Of a stretch of 64,000 bases of DNA, positions 33,566-42,575 are shown piece after piece (position 1 is the stretch's first letter; each line of letters opens with the position of its first letter). Made by a program: the position numbers and the translations under genes. Below the pieces are notes generated by a model, which was not told the DNA's origin, searched no databases, and saw only the letters and a program-made list of their open reading frames with translations. Where the stretch lies: positions 6,366,501 through 6,430,500 of the forward strand of contig NZ_CP009438.1 in the NCBI RefSeq assembly GCF_000761215.1. The letters run 5' to 3'. The stretch is from Streptomyces glaucescens. GTDB taxonomy: Bacteria > Actinomycetota > Actinomycetes > Streptomycetales > Streptomycetaceae.

Positions 33566-34714
33566 TCAGACGTCCTGTCCGTTGCCGTCGCCGTCCGCGG
33601 GACCCGCCTCGATGCCCTCGGTGATCTCGTCGAGCAGCGACTCCTTCTGGTCGGCGTCCACCCCGCAGCGCACCACGACGATCCGGTCGCCGTCGGCGGG
33701 GGAGGGGAACGCCAGCGACTGGACCAGGCCGTCGGCGCCCTTGCTCGTGACCGCCCGCCAGCGGACCAGGTAGCCCTTCTGCCCGGCCACCGTGACCGCC
33801 TTCGACGCCAGCACCCGGTGCGAGGAGATCTCCCCGTACGAGCCGCGGCCGTAGGACTCCTCCGCGTTGGCCGCGATGTCCGCCTTCGCGACCGCCTCCG
33901 CCGTGCCGCCCCTGCTGCCCAGCAGCGCGGCGGGCGCCGAGTACGCGCCGCCCTTGGTGCAGGTCCGGGAGGTCTCACCGGGGCAGGGGTAGCTGTCGTC
34001 GGACGTCATCTGCGCACCGACCTCCATCGCCTGCCCGGTCCAGCCGTCCGGCACCGGCATGCTGATGCCGTTCGCGGTGTCGGCGAGGGTGCCGCCGCCC
34101 TCCACCTCCGGCGCCTGCGGCCCGCCGGGGCCGGGGGACGCGCCGTCGTCCGGTCCCCCGGAGCCGCCCTCGCCGTCACCGAACGGGCCGTCCTGCCCGC
34201 CCGGGCCGTCGTCCCGGCCGTCCCGCTCCTGCTGCGAGTCCGCACGGCTCGCGCCGCCCCCGTCGTCGTCGGTCAGCGCGTACACGCCGACCCCTATGCT
34301 CGCCAGGACCGCCGCGGCCACCGCGACCGCGATGCCCGTGCGCAGTCCGCGGCGCGAGGGCGCCGGCGGCTGCACCGGGTACCCGGGGTATCCCGGGTGC
34401 GCCGGGTACACCGGGGAACCGGCCTGCCCGAACGCCCCCGGCTGACCGGCCGCGGCGCCGTACACCGCGCCCGCACCCGGACCCGGGCCCATACCCGGAC
34501 CTGCACCCGGACCCGAACTCGCACCCGGACCGGCGACCGCTCCGGCTCCCGCTTCCGCGGCAGGCTGCCCCGTCGGCGGGCCCCAGGCGGCGGCCGGCCC
34601 CGCGGGACGGATCCGGTCCGTCCATGCCTTGCCGTCCCACCAGCGCTCGGTGGCGGGACCGTCACTTGTCTGCCCGGGGTCGGGATACCACCCGGGGGGA
34701 GTCACCTGCGTCAT
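33566..34714 (-). CDS. DUF2510 membrane-anchored protein with extracellular domain
   Basis: A 382-residue protein. A DUF2510 motif (PPGWYPDPGQTSDGPATERWWDGKAWTD) opens it. A Gly/Pro/Ala-rich low-complexity linker (~45-120) follows, then one transmembrane helix (~122-145, GIAVAVAAAVLASIGVGVYAL), an Asp/Gly-rich linker and a C-terminal extracellular domain of ~170 residues with a CPGETSRTC pair. The C-terminal domain is not recognised. DUF2510 is usually cytoplasmic and found next to transmembrane helices in actinobacteria. It is monocistronic with a terminator downstream. Confidence 0.8.
   Translation of the reverse strand: MTQVTPPGWYPDPGQTSDGPATERWWDGKAWTDRIRPAGPAAAWGPPTGQPAAEAGAGAVAGPGASSGPGAGPGMGPGPGAGAVYGAAAGQPGAFGQAGSPVYPAHPGYPGYPVQPPAPSRRGLRTGIAVAVAAAVLASIGVGVYALTDDDGGGASRADSQQERDGRDDGPGGQDGPFGDGEGGSGGPDDGASPGPGGPQAPEVEGGGTLADTANGISMPVPDGWTGQAMEVGAQMTSDDSYPCPGETSRTCTKGGAYSAPAALLGSRGGTAEAVAKADIAANAEESYGRGSYGEISSHRVLASKAVTVAGQKGYLVRWRAVTSKGADGLVQSLAFPSPADGDRIVVVRCGVDADQKESLLDEITEGIEAGPADGDGNGQDV
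34470..34531. repeat. low-complexity 12-bp-like repeat in the DUF2510 linker
   Basis: Repeated CCCGGA/GCACCCGGACC elements encode the GPGAGPGMGPGPGAG stretch of the cytoplasmic linker. It is a likely site of replication slippage, in multiples that keep frame. Confidence 0.6.
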
Positions 34715-35072
34715 GAGCCCACCGTAAGAGGCGACGGTGAAAGCCGGATGAGAGGGACCGGACCGATGACCGCCGATAACGGGCACACCGCTACGTACCG
34801 CCGCCGCGAGGGCGCCGGCGCGTTGCCCGCCCGGCCCGCGACCGGCGCCCGGCGGGACCACGACCCGGCCCGGGCCGTGCCGGCGGGCCTTCCCGCCCAC
34901 CGCCTGACCGGCCGTCACCTCCCCGCGGAGGCCCGAGGCGCCCGTCATGACCTCCCGGCATACCAAGTGGTCACCCCCGACGGCAAGAGGTCGTCCGACC
35001 CTCCACCACCGGGGGGCCGGGACGGCTACGCTCGCCCTGTACGTCGTTCGGGCGACTCGGGGAGGTAGCGGG
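34715..35072. other. 358-bp intergenic region, no gene recognised
   Basis: This separates the divergent DUF2510 and LuxR-type AAA genes. An ATG at 34766 opens a 100-codon frame, but its Arg/Pro/Ala composition and the lack of a ribosome site argue against a gene. The last ~15 bp hold the GGGGAGG ribosome site of the AAA gene. No convincing promoter hexamers or dyads were seen. Confidence 0.5.
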
Positions 35073-37751
35073 ATGACGGAGGCACGGCCGGCGGCGGCCG
35101 CCTCGGCTTCCCTCTGGGAGCGCGACCGGGAACTCGCCGCCATCCGGCGGGCCGTCGACGACCTGTGCGCCGACCACGCGTCCTCCGGCAGCCTGCTGGT
35201 CTTCCGCGGCGAGGCAGGACTCGGCAAGACCGCGCTGCTCGCGGAGACCCGCCGGATCGCCGAGGACCGCGGCTGCACGGTGTGGTCGGCGCGCGGCGGC
35301 GAGACCCTCAAGTCCGTCCCCTACAACGTGGTTCGGCAACTGCTGCAGCCGGCGCTGGTGACGATGCTCCCCGAGGAGGCCCGCGAGTACCTGGGCGACT
35401 GGTACGACGTCACCGGGCCCGCCCTCGGCATCGCCGACCCCGGCGACCGGCGGGCCGACCCGCAGGGCGTGTGCGACGGACTCGTCGCGGCGGTGCGGCG
35501 GCTGGCCGAGCGGGACTGGCCGCTGGTGCTGCTGGTCGACGACGCCCACTGGGCCGACCAGGAGACGCTGCGCTGGCTGGCCGCGTTCACCGAGCGGCTG
35601 CACGATCTGCCCGTGCTGATCGTGGTGGCCCGCCGCCCCGGCGAGGTCACCGGCCCCCGCGCCCGCCACCTCGACGCGATCGCCGCCACGGCCTCCCGGT
35701 CCGTCACCACGCTCAGCGCGCTCACCCCGGACGCCGTGGCCGGGCTGACCCGCGCCACCGTCGGCGCGCACGCCGACGGGGCGTTCTGCCGCGAGGTGTG
35801 GGCGGTCACCGACGGCAACCCCTACGACACCGTCGAACTCCTCGCGAAGGTGCTCGACAGCGAACTCGACCCCACCGAGGGCTCGGCCGGCGAACTGCGC
35901 GCCCTCAACCGTTCCGCCCGCGGCGGCGGTCTCGTCGCCCGCCTCGAAGGTCTCGGCATCGACGCCACCCGCTTCGCGTGGGCCGCCGCCATCCTCGGCA
36001 CCGGCATCACCGTCGACCTGGTGGCCACGCTCACCACCATGAGCCGGGAGCAGGCCGCGCGGTGCGCCGAACTGCTGACGAGCGCCCGCATCCTCACCCC
36101 GCCCGACCCGGCCGGCGGCCGGTCGTCCGACGGCGACCTGGAGTTCGTCCATCCGCTGATCGCCACCGCCGTCTACCACTCCATCCCCGACGCGCTGCGC
36201 CGCGCCATGCACGGCATCGCCGCCCGGATCGTCACCGACCTCGGACTCGGCGCGGCGGCCGCCTCCCGGCACCTGCTCCAGGTCCACCCCGACGACGACG
36301 CCGAACTCGTCGACCAGTTGCGCGAGGCCGCCCGCGAACACCTCGCCGTGGGCGCGCCGGACGCGGCCCGCCAGTGCCTGGAACGCGCCCTGCAGGAGCC
36401 GCCCCGACCCGAGGTGCAGGCGCACGTCCACTACGAACTGGGCTGTGCGACCCTGCTCACCGCGCCGGCCAGGACCATCGACCACCTGCGGACCGCGCTC
36501 GCCCTGCCCGGTCTCGACGGAGCCCAGCGGGTCGACGCGGTCGTCCGGCTCTCCCAGGCGCTGCTCCACAACGACCAGCTGGAACAGGCCGTGCGCACCG
36601 TCGAGGCGGAGGCCGCCCGGCACGGCGAGGGGCCCGCCCGGATGCGGCTGCGGGCCGTTCAGTACATGTGGGAGGGCATCTACGCCGGGGAGTCCGCCAC
36701 CCCAGGACGGTCCGCCAGGCTCGCCGAACTGGCCGGCGCCTGCACCGGCCGCGACAATGCCGAACGGGCACTGCTCATCCTGCGCGGCTTCGACGCCATG
36801 ACGCACGGCGAGAACGCCGAGGAGGTCGTCGAGGCCTGCGACCGCGCGCTCGTCAACGGCCGTCTCGCGCCCGGGCTCGGCTGGACCGACACCGAGTGGG
36901 GCGTCGAGCTGCTGATGATGCTCGGCAGCTCCTACGCCTACACCGACCGGCTGGACCGCGCCGAGAACCTGTTCTCCGAGGCCCTGCGCACCTACACCTC
37001 GGCGGGCTGGAGCGGCGGCCACCTCGCCCTCGCCCACGCCTTCCTCGGACTCGCCTTCCGCCGCCAGGGCCGCCTCGTGGACGCCGAGCGGGAGCTGCGG
37101 GAATCCCTGGGCATCGCCGAGCGCGTGGGCCGGGGACTGCCCCTGTACTGGTCGGCGACGTGCGGGCTGGTCGACACGCTGCTCGCCCGCGGGCACGTCG
37201 ACGAGGCCTGGTCGGTCGCCGGGCAGTACGGCTTCGCCCCGCCCTACCCGTCGACCATCGTGCGCCCCGACACCCGCTCGGTGCGCGGCCGGTTGCTGCT
37301 CGCCGTGGGCCGGACCGAGGAGGGGATCAACGAGCTGGAGGCCGCCGAGAAGGCCGCCGCCGCACGCGGCGGCCACAATCCGGTGCTGGCGCCGTGGACC
37401 GTCGACCTGGTCCGGGCCCTCGCCGGGCCCGATCCGGTCCGCGCGGCCCGGCTCGCCGCCGACGCCCGCCGTCAGGCCGAGCGGTTCGGCACCGACACCG
37501 CGATCGGCGAGGCGCTGCGGTGCGCCGCCGTGCTGGAGACGGGCCGGCGCCAGGTGCGGCTGACCGCCCAGGCGGTCGCGCACCTGGAGGCCTCGCCCTG
37601 CCAGTACGAGCACGCCGCCGCCCGGATCGAGCACGGCCTCGCCGCCCGCTCCGCCGCGGAGCTCGACCGGGGCCTGACGCTGGCGCGTTCGTGCGGCGCG
37701 GACGGGCTGGCTCACCGGGCGGAGCAGGCGCTCGCGGCACTGACGGGGTAG
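35073..37751 (+). CDS. LuxR/LAL-type AAA protein lacking the C-terminal HTH
   Basis: An 892-residue STAND-type ATPase resembling the large LuxR (LAL/MalT-like) regulators of streptomycetes. Walker A GEAGLGKT is at 46-53 and Walker B LVLLVDDAHWAD at 151-162. The rest is alpha-helical with TPR-like repeats up to the end. LAL proteins normally finish with a ~65-residue LuxR DNA-binding domain; here TAG follows HRAEQALAALTG and no HTH coding is visible downstream in any frame. It may act through a partner or be a truncated regulator. The ATG follows GGGGAGG. Confidence 0.82.
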   Translation: MTEARPAAAASASLWERDRELAAIRRAVDDLCADHASSGSLLVFRGEAGLGKTALLAETRRIAEDRGCTVWSARGGETLKSVPYNVVRQLLQPALVTMLPEEAREYLGDWYDVTGPALGIADPGDRRADPQGVCDGLVAAVRRLAERDWPLVLLVDDAHWADQETLRWLAAFTERLHDLPVLIVVARRPGEVTGPRARHLDAIAATASRSVTTLSALTPDAVAGLTRATVGAHADGAFCREVWAVTDGNPYDTVELLAKVLDSELDPTEGSAGELRALNRSARGGGLVARLEGLGIDATRFAWAAAILGTGITVDLVATLTTMSREQAARCAELLTSARILTPPDPAGGRSSDGDLEFVHPLIATAVYHSIPDALRRAMHGIAARIVTDLGLGAAAASRHLLQVHPDDDAELVDQLREAAREHLAVGAPDAARQCLERALQEPPRPEVQAHVHYELGCATLLTAPARTIDHLRTALALPGLDGAQRVDAVVRLSQALLHNDQLEQAVRTVEAEAARHGEGPARMRLRAVQYMWEGIYAGESATPGRSARLAELAGACTGRDNAERALLILRGFDAMTHGENAEEVVEACDRALVNGRLAPGLGWTDTEWGVELLMMLGSSYAYTDRLDRAENLFSEALRTYTSAGWSGGHLALAHAFLGLAFRRQGRLVDAERELRESLGIAERVGRGLPLYWSATCGLVDTLLARGHVDEAWSVAGQYGFAPPYPSTIVRPDTRSVRGRLLLAVGRTEEGINELEAAEKAAAARGGHNPVLAPWTVDLVRALAGPDPVRAARLAADARRQAERFGTDTAIGEALRCAAVLETGRRQVRLTAQAVAHLEASPCQYEHAAARIEHGLAARSAAELDRGLTLARSCGADGLAHRAEQALAALTG

Positions 37752-37901
37752 CGGAACCGCGCGGGAAGGCGCGGCCGGCGGGTGCGCGCGGCCGCGGAAG
37801 GGGCGCAGGGTGTGCGCCGGGGCGGTCGGCGCCGGCCCGGGACGGCCCGGGCTCCGGCCGTCCCGCGGGGGCAGCCCCCGGCGCACCGTCCCGACCCGCG
37901 G

Positions 37902-38903
37902 TCAGGCCGCGGCGAAGACCACCCACACCTGGCCGGCGGCGAACCTCACCGGGGCGCCGTCGTTCGTCGTGAACGCGGTCCCTCCGGCCGCCGTCGCCCG
38001 CTTCCAGCGCACCTCGTGGACCTTGCCGTCGCGCAGGACCTCGGCCCGGCCCGAGCCCACCGTCTCGGTGAACGGCGTGTTGTTGCCGAGCGCGTCGAAG
38101 TAGCCGGAGCGGCGCAGCTTCACGTACTGCACGACGACCGTCGCCGGCGCCACACGGCCCGCGTCGGTGGTGGTGGCCGGCCGGCCGTCCATCGACACCA
38201 GCCAGCGGTCCCGGCTCCCGGACCAGGTGAAGGTGAACCGGGCCGACGGGTACGTCACCGTCCGAGAGGCCACCTCCCTGCCGCCGGCGGGCGCGGCGCC
38301 GTACCGGAAGCCGGTGGTCAGCGCGGCGGGGCCCGGAGCGGCGGGCAGCAGTGCGCCGGGGCGGAGGAAGAGGTCGTGCGGGGCGGGCCGGCCGGCACCC
38401 CGGAACCAGGCGCGGGGCGTACGGCCGGGCGGTTCGGCGCGCAGCGGCGCCTCGTCGATCAGCGGCAGCAGCGTGCGCTGCGCCCCGGAGAAGGCGAGTG
38501 TCGGCCGGTCGAACTGGCGCAGCAGTTCCAGGTCGGACTCCCTGGCGCTGCGCACCGGGCCCACGACGTCGGGCAGGCGGGTCGCGTAGAGCGCCATCAG
38601 CCGGCTCAGCCCGCCCTCGACCTGCTCGACGTAGACGACGTCCGCCGCGTTCAGCCCGGTGTGGGGACGGGCCGGACCGACGTTGTCGATCTTCACGGCC
38701 AGCGCGGCCGGGCCGGCCGTCCGGGGCTGCGCGCTCGCCGTGCCCGTCGGCCTGCGGTCCGGTCCCCGACCGTCGTCGGACGGGTCGTCGCCGCGCGTGG
38801 TGCACCCCACCGCCAGGACCGCCGTCAGCACGACCACCGGCAGGACCGCCGTCGTGCCGGCGCGCTCCCGGCGCGCTCCTCGTGCTGTGCCCACCGTGGC
38901 CAC
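37902..38903 (-). CDS. DUF3048 lipoprotein (YerB-like)
   Basis: A 333-residue exported lipoprotein: Arg-rich N-terminus, hydrophobic segment and lipobox LAVGC with C34 as the lipidated Cys. The mature part has DUF3048 features, KIDNVGPARPHTGLNAADVVYVEQVEGGLSRLMALY in the first half and GQVWVVFAAA at the end. The domain is widespread in Gram-positive cell envelopes but has no established biochemical role. It is divergent from the alcohol dehydrogenase across 217 bp. Confidence 0.87.
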   Translation of the reverse strand: MATVGTARGARRERAGTTAVLPVVVLTAVLAVGCTTRGDDPSDDGRGPDRRPTGTASAQPRTAGPAALAVKIDNVGPARPHTGLNAADVVYVEQVEGGLSRLMALYATRLPDVVGPVRSARESDLELLRQFDRPTLAFSGAQRTLLPLIDEAPLRAEPPGRTPRAWFRGAGRPAPHDLFLRPGALLPAAPGPAALTTGFRYGAAPAGGREVASRTVTYPSARFTFTWSGSRDRWLVSMDGRPATTTDAGRVAPATVVVQYVKLRRSGYFDALGNNTPFTETVGSGRAEVLRDGKVHEVRWKRATAAGGTAFTTNDGAPVRFAAGQVWVVFAAA

Positions 38904-39120
38904 CCGTCCCGTCCCGTGTCATCGATTGTGCGCTTGTCCGCACATCGGTGGCCATACCCGGTCGTTCGGGACGCCCCGCGTGGCCTCGCGCCGGATGGCT
39001 CGTGTGGCGTGTGCGGAATGCACCGATCGGCGCAGGCGCACGGTTCGGCCGATGCCGTCCGGGTACCCGGGGCGCCGGACAGCGACAGGCCCCCGGGCGC
39101 GAGACGAGGGAGCGCGGACG

Positions 39121-40311
39121 ATGAGGGCAGTGACATGGCAGGGCAGGCGGAAGATCAGCGTGGAGACCGTGCCCGATCCGCGGATCGAGGAGCCGACCGA
39201 CGCGGTCATCCGCATCACCTCTTCGGGGTTGTGCGGCTCCGACCTGCACCTGTACGAGGTGCTCACCCCGTTCATGACCCCCGGTGACATCCTCGGCCAC
39301 GAGCCCATGGGCATCGTCGAGGAGGTCGGCGCGGGAGTGCCGGACCTGATGGCCGGCGACCGGGTCGTCGTCCCGTTCCAGATCGCCTGCGGCAACTGCT
39401 GGATGTGCCTCAACGCGCTGCCCACCCAGTGCGAGACCACCCAGGTCCACGGCGAGGGCATGGGCGCCGCCCTGTTCGGCTACACCCGCCTGTACGGGGC
39501 GGTCCCCGGCGCCCAGGCGGAGTACCTGCGCGTTCCGCAGGCCCAGTTCGGACCCATCAAGGTCCCCGAGGGCCCGCCCGACGACCGCTTCGTCTACCTC
39601 TCCGACGTGCTGCCCACCGCCTGGCAGGCGGTCGCCTACGCCGACGTCCCCGAGGGCGGCAGTGTCGCCGTGCTCGGTCTGGGACCGATCGGCGACATGG
39701 CCTGCCGGGTCGCCCAGGTGCGCGGCGCCGGGCGGGTGTTCTGCGTCGACCTGGTCCCCGAGCGGCTGGAGCGGGCCCGGGCGCGCGGCGTGGAGACGTA
39801 CGACCTGCGGAGCTTCGACAGCGAGAAGGAGCTGGTCGCCGCGATCCGCGACGAGACCGACGGGCGCGGCCCCGACGCCGTGATCGACGCGGTCGGCACC
39901 GAGGCGCACGGCAGCGCCGCCGCCAAGCTCACCCAGCAGGCCGCCGCGATGCTGCCCAGGGCCATCGGAGCCCCGCTGGCGGAACGCTTCAGCGTGGACC
40001 GGCTCGCCGCCCTGAACACCGCGATCGAACTGGTCCGCCGCGGCGGCACCCTCTCCCTCGTCGGCGTGTACGGCGGCATGGCCGACCCGCTGCCGATGCT
40101 CACCCTCTTCGACAAGCAGCTCCAGATCCGCATGGGGCAGGCCAACGTGCGGCGCTGGACCGACGAGATCATCCCCTACCTCACCGACGAGGACCCGCTC
40201 GGCGTCGACGACTTCGCCACCCACCGGGTGCCGCTGGACGACGCCCCGCACGCCTACGAGATGTTCCAGCGCAAGCGCGACGGCGCGGTGAAGGTGCTGA
40301 TGCAGCCGTGA
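39121..40311 (+). CDS. zinc-dependent alcohol dehydrogenase
   Basis: A 396-residue medium-chain dehydrogenase. Catalytic zinc ligands are in GLCGSDLH and GHEPMG; the structural zinc loop is CGNCWMCLNALPTQC. The NAD(P) loop VLGLGPIGDMA is followed by CVDLVPERL, where the Asp after the second strand favours NAD+. The long insert before it (GALFGYTRLYGAVPGAQAEYLRVP) is shared with glutathione-independent formaldehyde dehydrogenases. The ATG has GAGGGAG upstream. It is monocistronic; the substrate is unknown. Confidence 0.88.
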   Translation: MRAVTWQGRRKISVETVPDPRIEEPTDAVIRITSSGLCGSDLHLYEVLTPFMTPGDILGHEPMGIVEEVGAGVPDLMAGDRVVVPFQIACGNCWMCLNALPTQCETTQVHGEGMGAALFGYTRLYGAVPGAQAEYLRVPQAQFGPIKVPEGPPDDRFVYLSDVLPTAWQAVAYADVPEGGSVAVLGLGPIGDMACRVAQVRGAGRVFCVDLVPERLERARARGVETYDLRSFDSEKELVAAIRDETDGRGPDAVIDAVGTEAHGSAAAKLTQQAAAMLPRAIGAPLAERFSVDRLAALNTAIELVRRGGTLSLVGVYGGMADPLPMLTLFDKQLQIRMGQANVRRWTDEIIPYLTDEDPLGVDDFATHRVPLDDAPHAYEMFQRKRDGAVKVLMQP

Positions 40312-40402
40312 CCGCGCGGGACGGCCACCGGAGCCGGGAGGGAGGCGGCCACCGCAACCGGGGCCCTCACCACCCCGCAGGGAGCCCGGCTGCCCCGGCC
40401 GG

Positions 40403-41470
40403 TCACCGCTCGCCGAAAATCTCCGCGAGGTCGTACCGCACCGGTTCCTCCAGCTGGGCGTAGGTGCAGCTCTCCGGCGTCCGGTCGGGGCGCCAGCGCC
40501 GGAACCGGGCCGTGTGCCGGAACCTGGCCCCGTTCTCCATGTGGTCGTACGCCACCTCCGCGACCCGCTCGGGTCGCAGCGGAACCCACGACAGGTCCTT
40601 CTTGGACGACCAGCGGCTCGGCGCGCCGGGCAGCCGCGCCGACTCGTGCGCGGCCTCCTCCGCCCAGGCAGCCCACGGATGCCCCCGGACGTCCGTCATC
40701 CGCAGCGGCTCCAGCTCCGCCACCAGCTCCGCCCGCTGCCTCATCGGGAACGCCGCCGACACGCCCACGTGCTGGAGGACGCCCCGGTCGTCGTGCAGCC
40801 CGAGCAGCAGCGAGCCGACCACCGGGCCGCTCTTGTGGAGGCGGTAGCCCGCCACGACGACGTCCGCCGTCCGCTCGTGCTTGATCTTGTACATGGCGCG
40901 CTCGTCCGGGCGGTAGCGCAGGTTCAGCGGCTTGGCGACCACCCCGTCCAGACCCGCGCCCTCGTACTGCTCGAACCACCGCCGCGCCACCTCGATGTCC
41001 GTCGTCGCCGGCGCCACGTGCACCGGGGGAGCCACCGCGTCCAGCGCCCTGACCAGCAGCGCCCGCCGGTCCACCTGCGGCACGTCCAGCAGCGACTCGG
41101 CATCCAGGGCCAGCAGGTCGAAGGCGACGAAGGAGGACGGCGTCCGCTCCGCCAGCATCCGCACCCGGGAGTCCGCCGGGTGGATCCGCTCCGTGAGCGC
41201 GTCGAAGTCCAGCCGCCCCTCCCGGGCGATCACGATCTCCCCGTCCAGCACGCACCGCTGCGGCAGCCGCTCCGCGAGCGCCGCCACCAGCTCGGGGAAA
41301 TACCTGGTCAGCGGCTTACCGGTACGGCTGCCCAGCTCCACCTCGGCGCCGTCCCGGAACACGATCGCCCGGAACCCGTCCCACTTCGCCTCGTACTGCA
41401 TACCCGGCGGGATCTTCGCCACGGACTTGGCGAGCATCGGCTTCACGGGGGGCATGACCGGCAGATCCAT
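40403..41470 (-). CDS. ATP-dependent DNA ligase, LigC type
   Basis: A 355-residue ligase. Motif I EAKWDGFR holds the adenylated lysine K29, DGEIV is motif III, and GVVAKPLN and YKIKHERTADVVV are motifs IV and V. The OB-fold domain completes the C-terminus with the RFRRWRPDRTPESC segment. The size and lack of extra domains match mycobacterial LigC, a backup ligase in nonhomologous end joining. It is divergent from a stand-alone LigD-type polymerase gene 73 bp away, which supports a repair role. No Ku gene is in the window. Confidence 0.9.
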   Translation of the reverse strand: MDLPVMPPVKPMLAKSVAKIPPGMQYEAKWDGFRAIVFRDGAEVELGSRTGKPLTRYFPELVAALAERLPQRCVLDGEIVIAREGRLDFDALTERIHPADSRVRMLAERTPSSFVAFDLLALDAESLLDVPQVDRRALLVRALDAVAPPVHVAPATTDIEVARRWFEQYEGAGLDGVVAKPLNLRYRPDERAMYKIKHERTADVVVAGYRLHKSGPVVGSLLLGLHDDRGVLQHVGVSAAFPMRQRAELVAELEPLRMTDVRGHPWAAWAEEAAHESARLPGAPSRWSSKKDLSWVPLRPERVAEVAYDHMENGARFRHTARFRRWRPDRTPESCTYAQLEEPVRYDLAEIFGER

Positions 41471-41543
41471 GGTCCGATTCTGCTCCCATACGGACGGCGA
41501 TGCCCGGTATGCGAGGAACGGGAGGTGTGTCTACCGTGGCTCC

Positions 41544-42554
41544 ATGGGCGAAGCGGTGGAACTCGAGGTGGCCGGCCGGACCGTGCGGCTGACCAACCCG
41601 GACAAGGTCTTCTTCCCGGAACGCGGCTTCACCAAGCTGGACCTCGCCCGGTACTACACCGCCGTCGGCCCCGGGATCCTGCGCGCCCTGCGGAACCGGC
41701 CCACCACCCTGGAGCGCTACCCCGACGGGGTGAGCGGCGAGTGGTTCTACCAGAAGCGGGCGCCCAAGAGCATGCCCGACTGGATCCCCACCGCCCACAT
41801 CACCTTCCCCAGCGGACGCACGGCCGACGAGATGTGCCCCACCGAGGAGGCCGCGGTGGTGTGGGCCGCCCAGTACGGCACCCTCACCTTCCACCCCTGG
41901 CCGGTCCGCCGCGACGACGTCGACCACCCCGACGAACTGCGCATCGACCTCGACCCGCAGCCCGGCACCGACTACGACGACGCGGCCCGCGCCGCCCACG
42001 AACTGCGCGCCGTCCTCGACGAGTTCGGCCGGCTGCGCGGATTCCCGAAGACGTCCGGGGGGCGCGGACTGCACGTCTTCGTGCCCATCGAGCCGCGCTG
42101 GACCTTCACCCAGGTCAGGCGCGCCGCCATCGCCGTCGGCCGGGAGCTGGAACGGCGGATGCCGGAGCAGGTGACCATCAAGTGGTGGAAGGAGGAGCGG
42201 GGCCGGAAGATCTTCGTCGACTACAACCAGACGGCCCGGGACCGGACCATCGCCTCCGCCTACTCCGTACGGCCCCGCCCGCACGCCCCCGTCTCCGCGC
42301 CGCTGCGCTGGGAGGAGGTCGGGGTCGCGCACCCCCGGGACTTCGACCTGACGACCATGCCCGCGCGCTTCGCCGAGGCCGGCGACGTGCACGCGGACAT
42401 GGACGAGCACCGCTACTCCCTGGACGCCCTGCTCGACCTGGCCCGCCGCGACGAGCACGACCACGGCCTGGGCGACCTGCCGTACCCGCCCGAGTATCCG
42501 AAGATGCCGGGGGAGCCCAAGCGGGTACAGCCGAGCAGGGCGAGGAAGAGCTGA
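41544..42554 (+). CDS. stand-alone LigD-type polymerase/primase domain protein
   Basis: A 336-residue archaeo-eukaryotic primase-type polymerase (LigD PolDom). The metal site is ELRIDLDPQPGTDY, with SGGRGLHVFVPI and the late FVDYNQTARDRTIASAYS Asp motif. It fills or extends broken ends with ribonucleotides and interacts with Ku and ligase during end joining. The phosphoesterase and ligase domains of full LigD are absent; the separate LigC gene is next door and divergent. GGGAGGTG lies 16 bp upstream of the ATG, a loose ribosome site. Confidence 0.9.
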   Translation: MGEAVELEVAGRTVRLTNPDKVFFPERGFTKLDLARYYTAVGPGILRALRNRPTTLERYPDGVSGEWFYQKRAPKSMPDWIPTAHITFPSGRTADEMCPTEEAAVVWAAQYGTLTFHPWPVRRDDVDHPDELRIDLDPQPGTDYDDAARAAHELRAVLDEFGRLRGFPKTSGGRGLHVFVPIEPRWTFTQVRRAAIAVGRELERRMPEQVTIKWWKEERGRKIFVDYNQTARDRTIASAYSVRPRPHAPVSAPLRWEEVGVAHPRDFDLTTMPARFAEAGDVHADMDEHRYSLDALLDLARRDEHDHGLGDLPYPPEYPKMPGEPKRVQPSRARKS

Positions 42555-42575
42555 GCCGCGGCCTCCAGGACCGGG

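Noticed and set aside
34766..35068. A 100-codon plus-strand frame upstream of the LuxR-type AAA gene
   Set aside because: Arg/Pro/Ala-rich composition, no ribosome site and no recognisable segment. It runs straight into the promoter region of the next gene and looks like chance openness in GC-rich DNA.
37752..37901. A frameshifted LuxR HTH after the LAL-type protein
   Set aside because: None of the three frames downstream of 37751 shows the LxxxExxVxxLxAxGxSNxxIA pattern of LuxR HTH domains.
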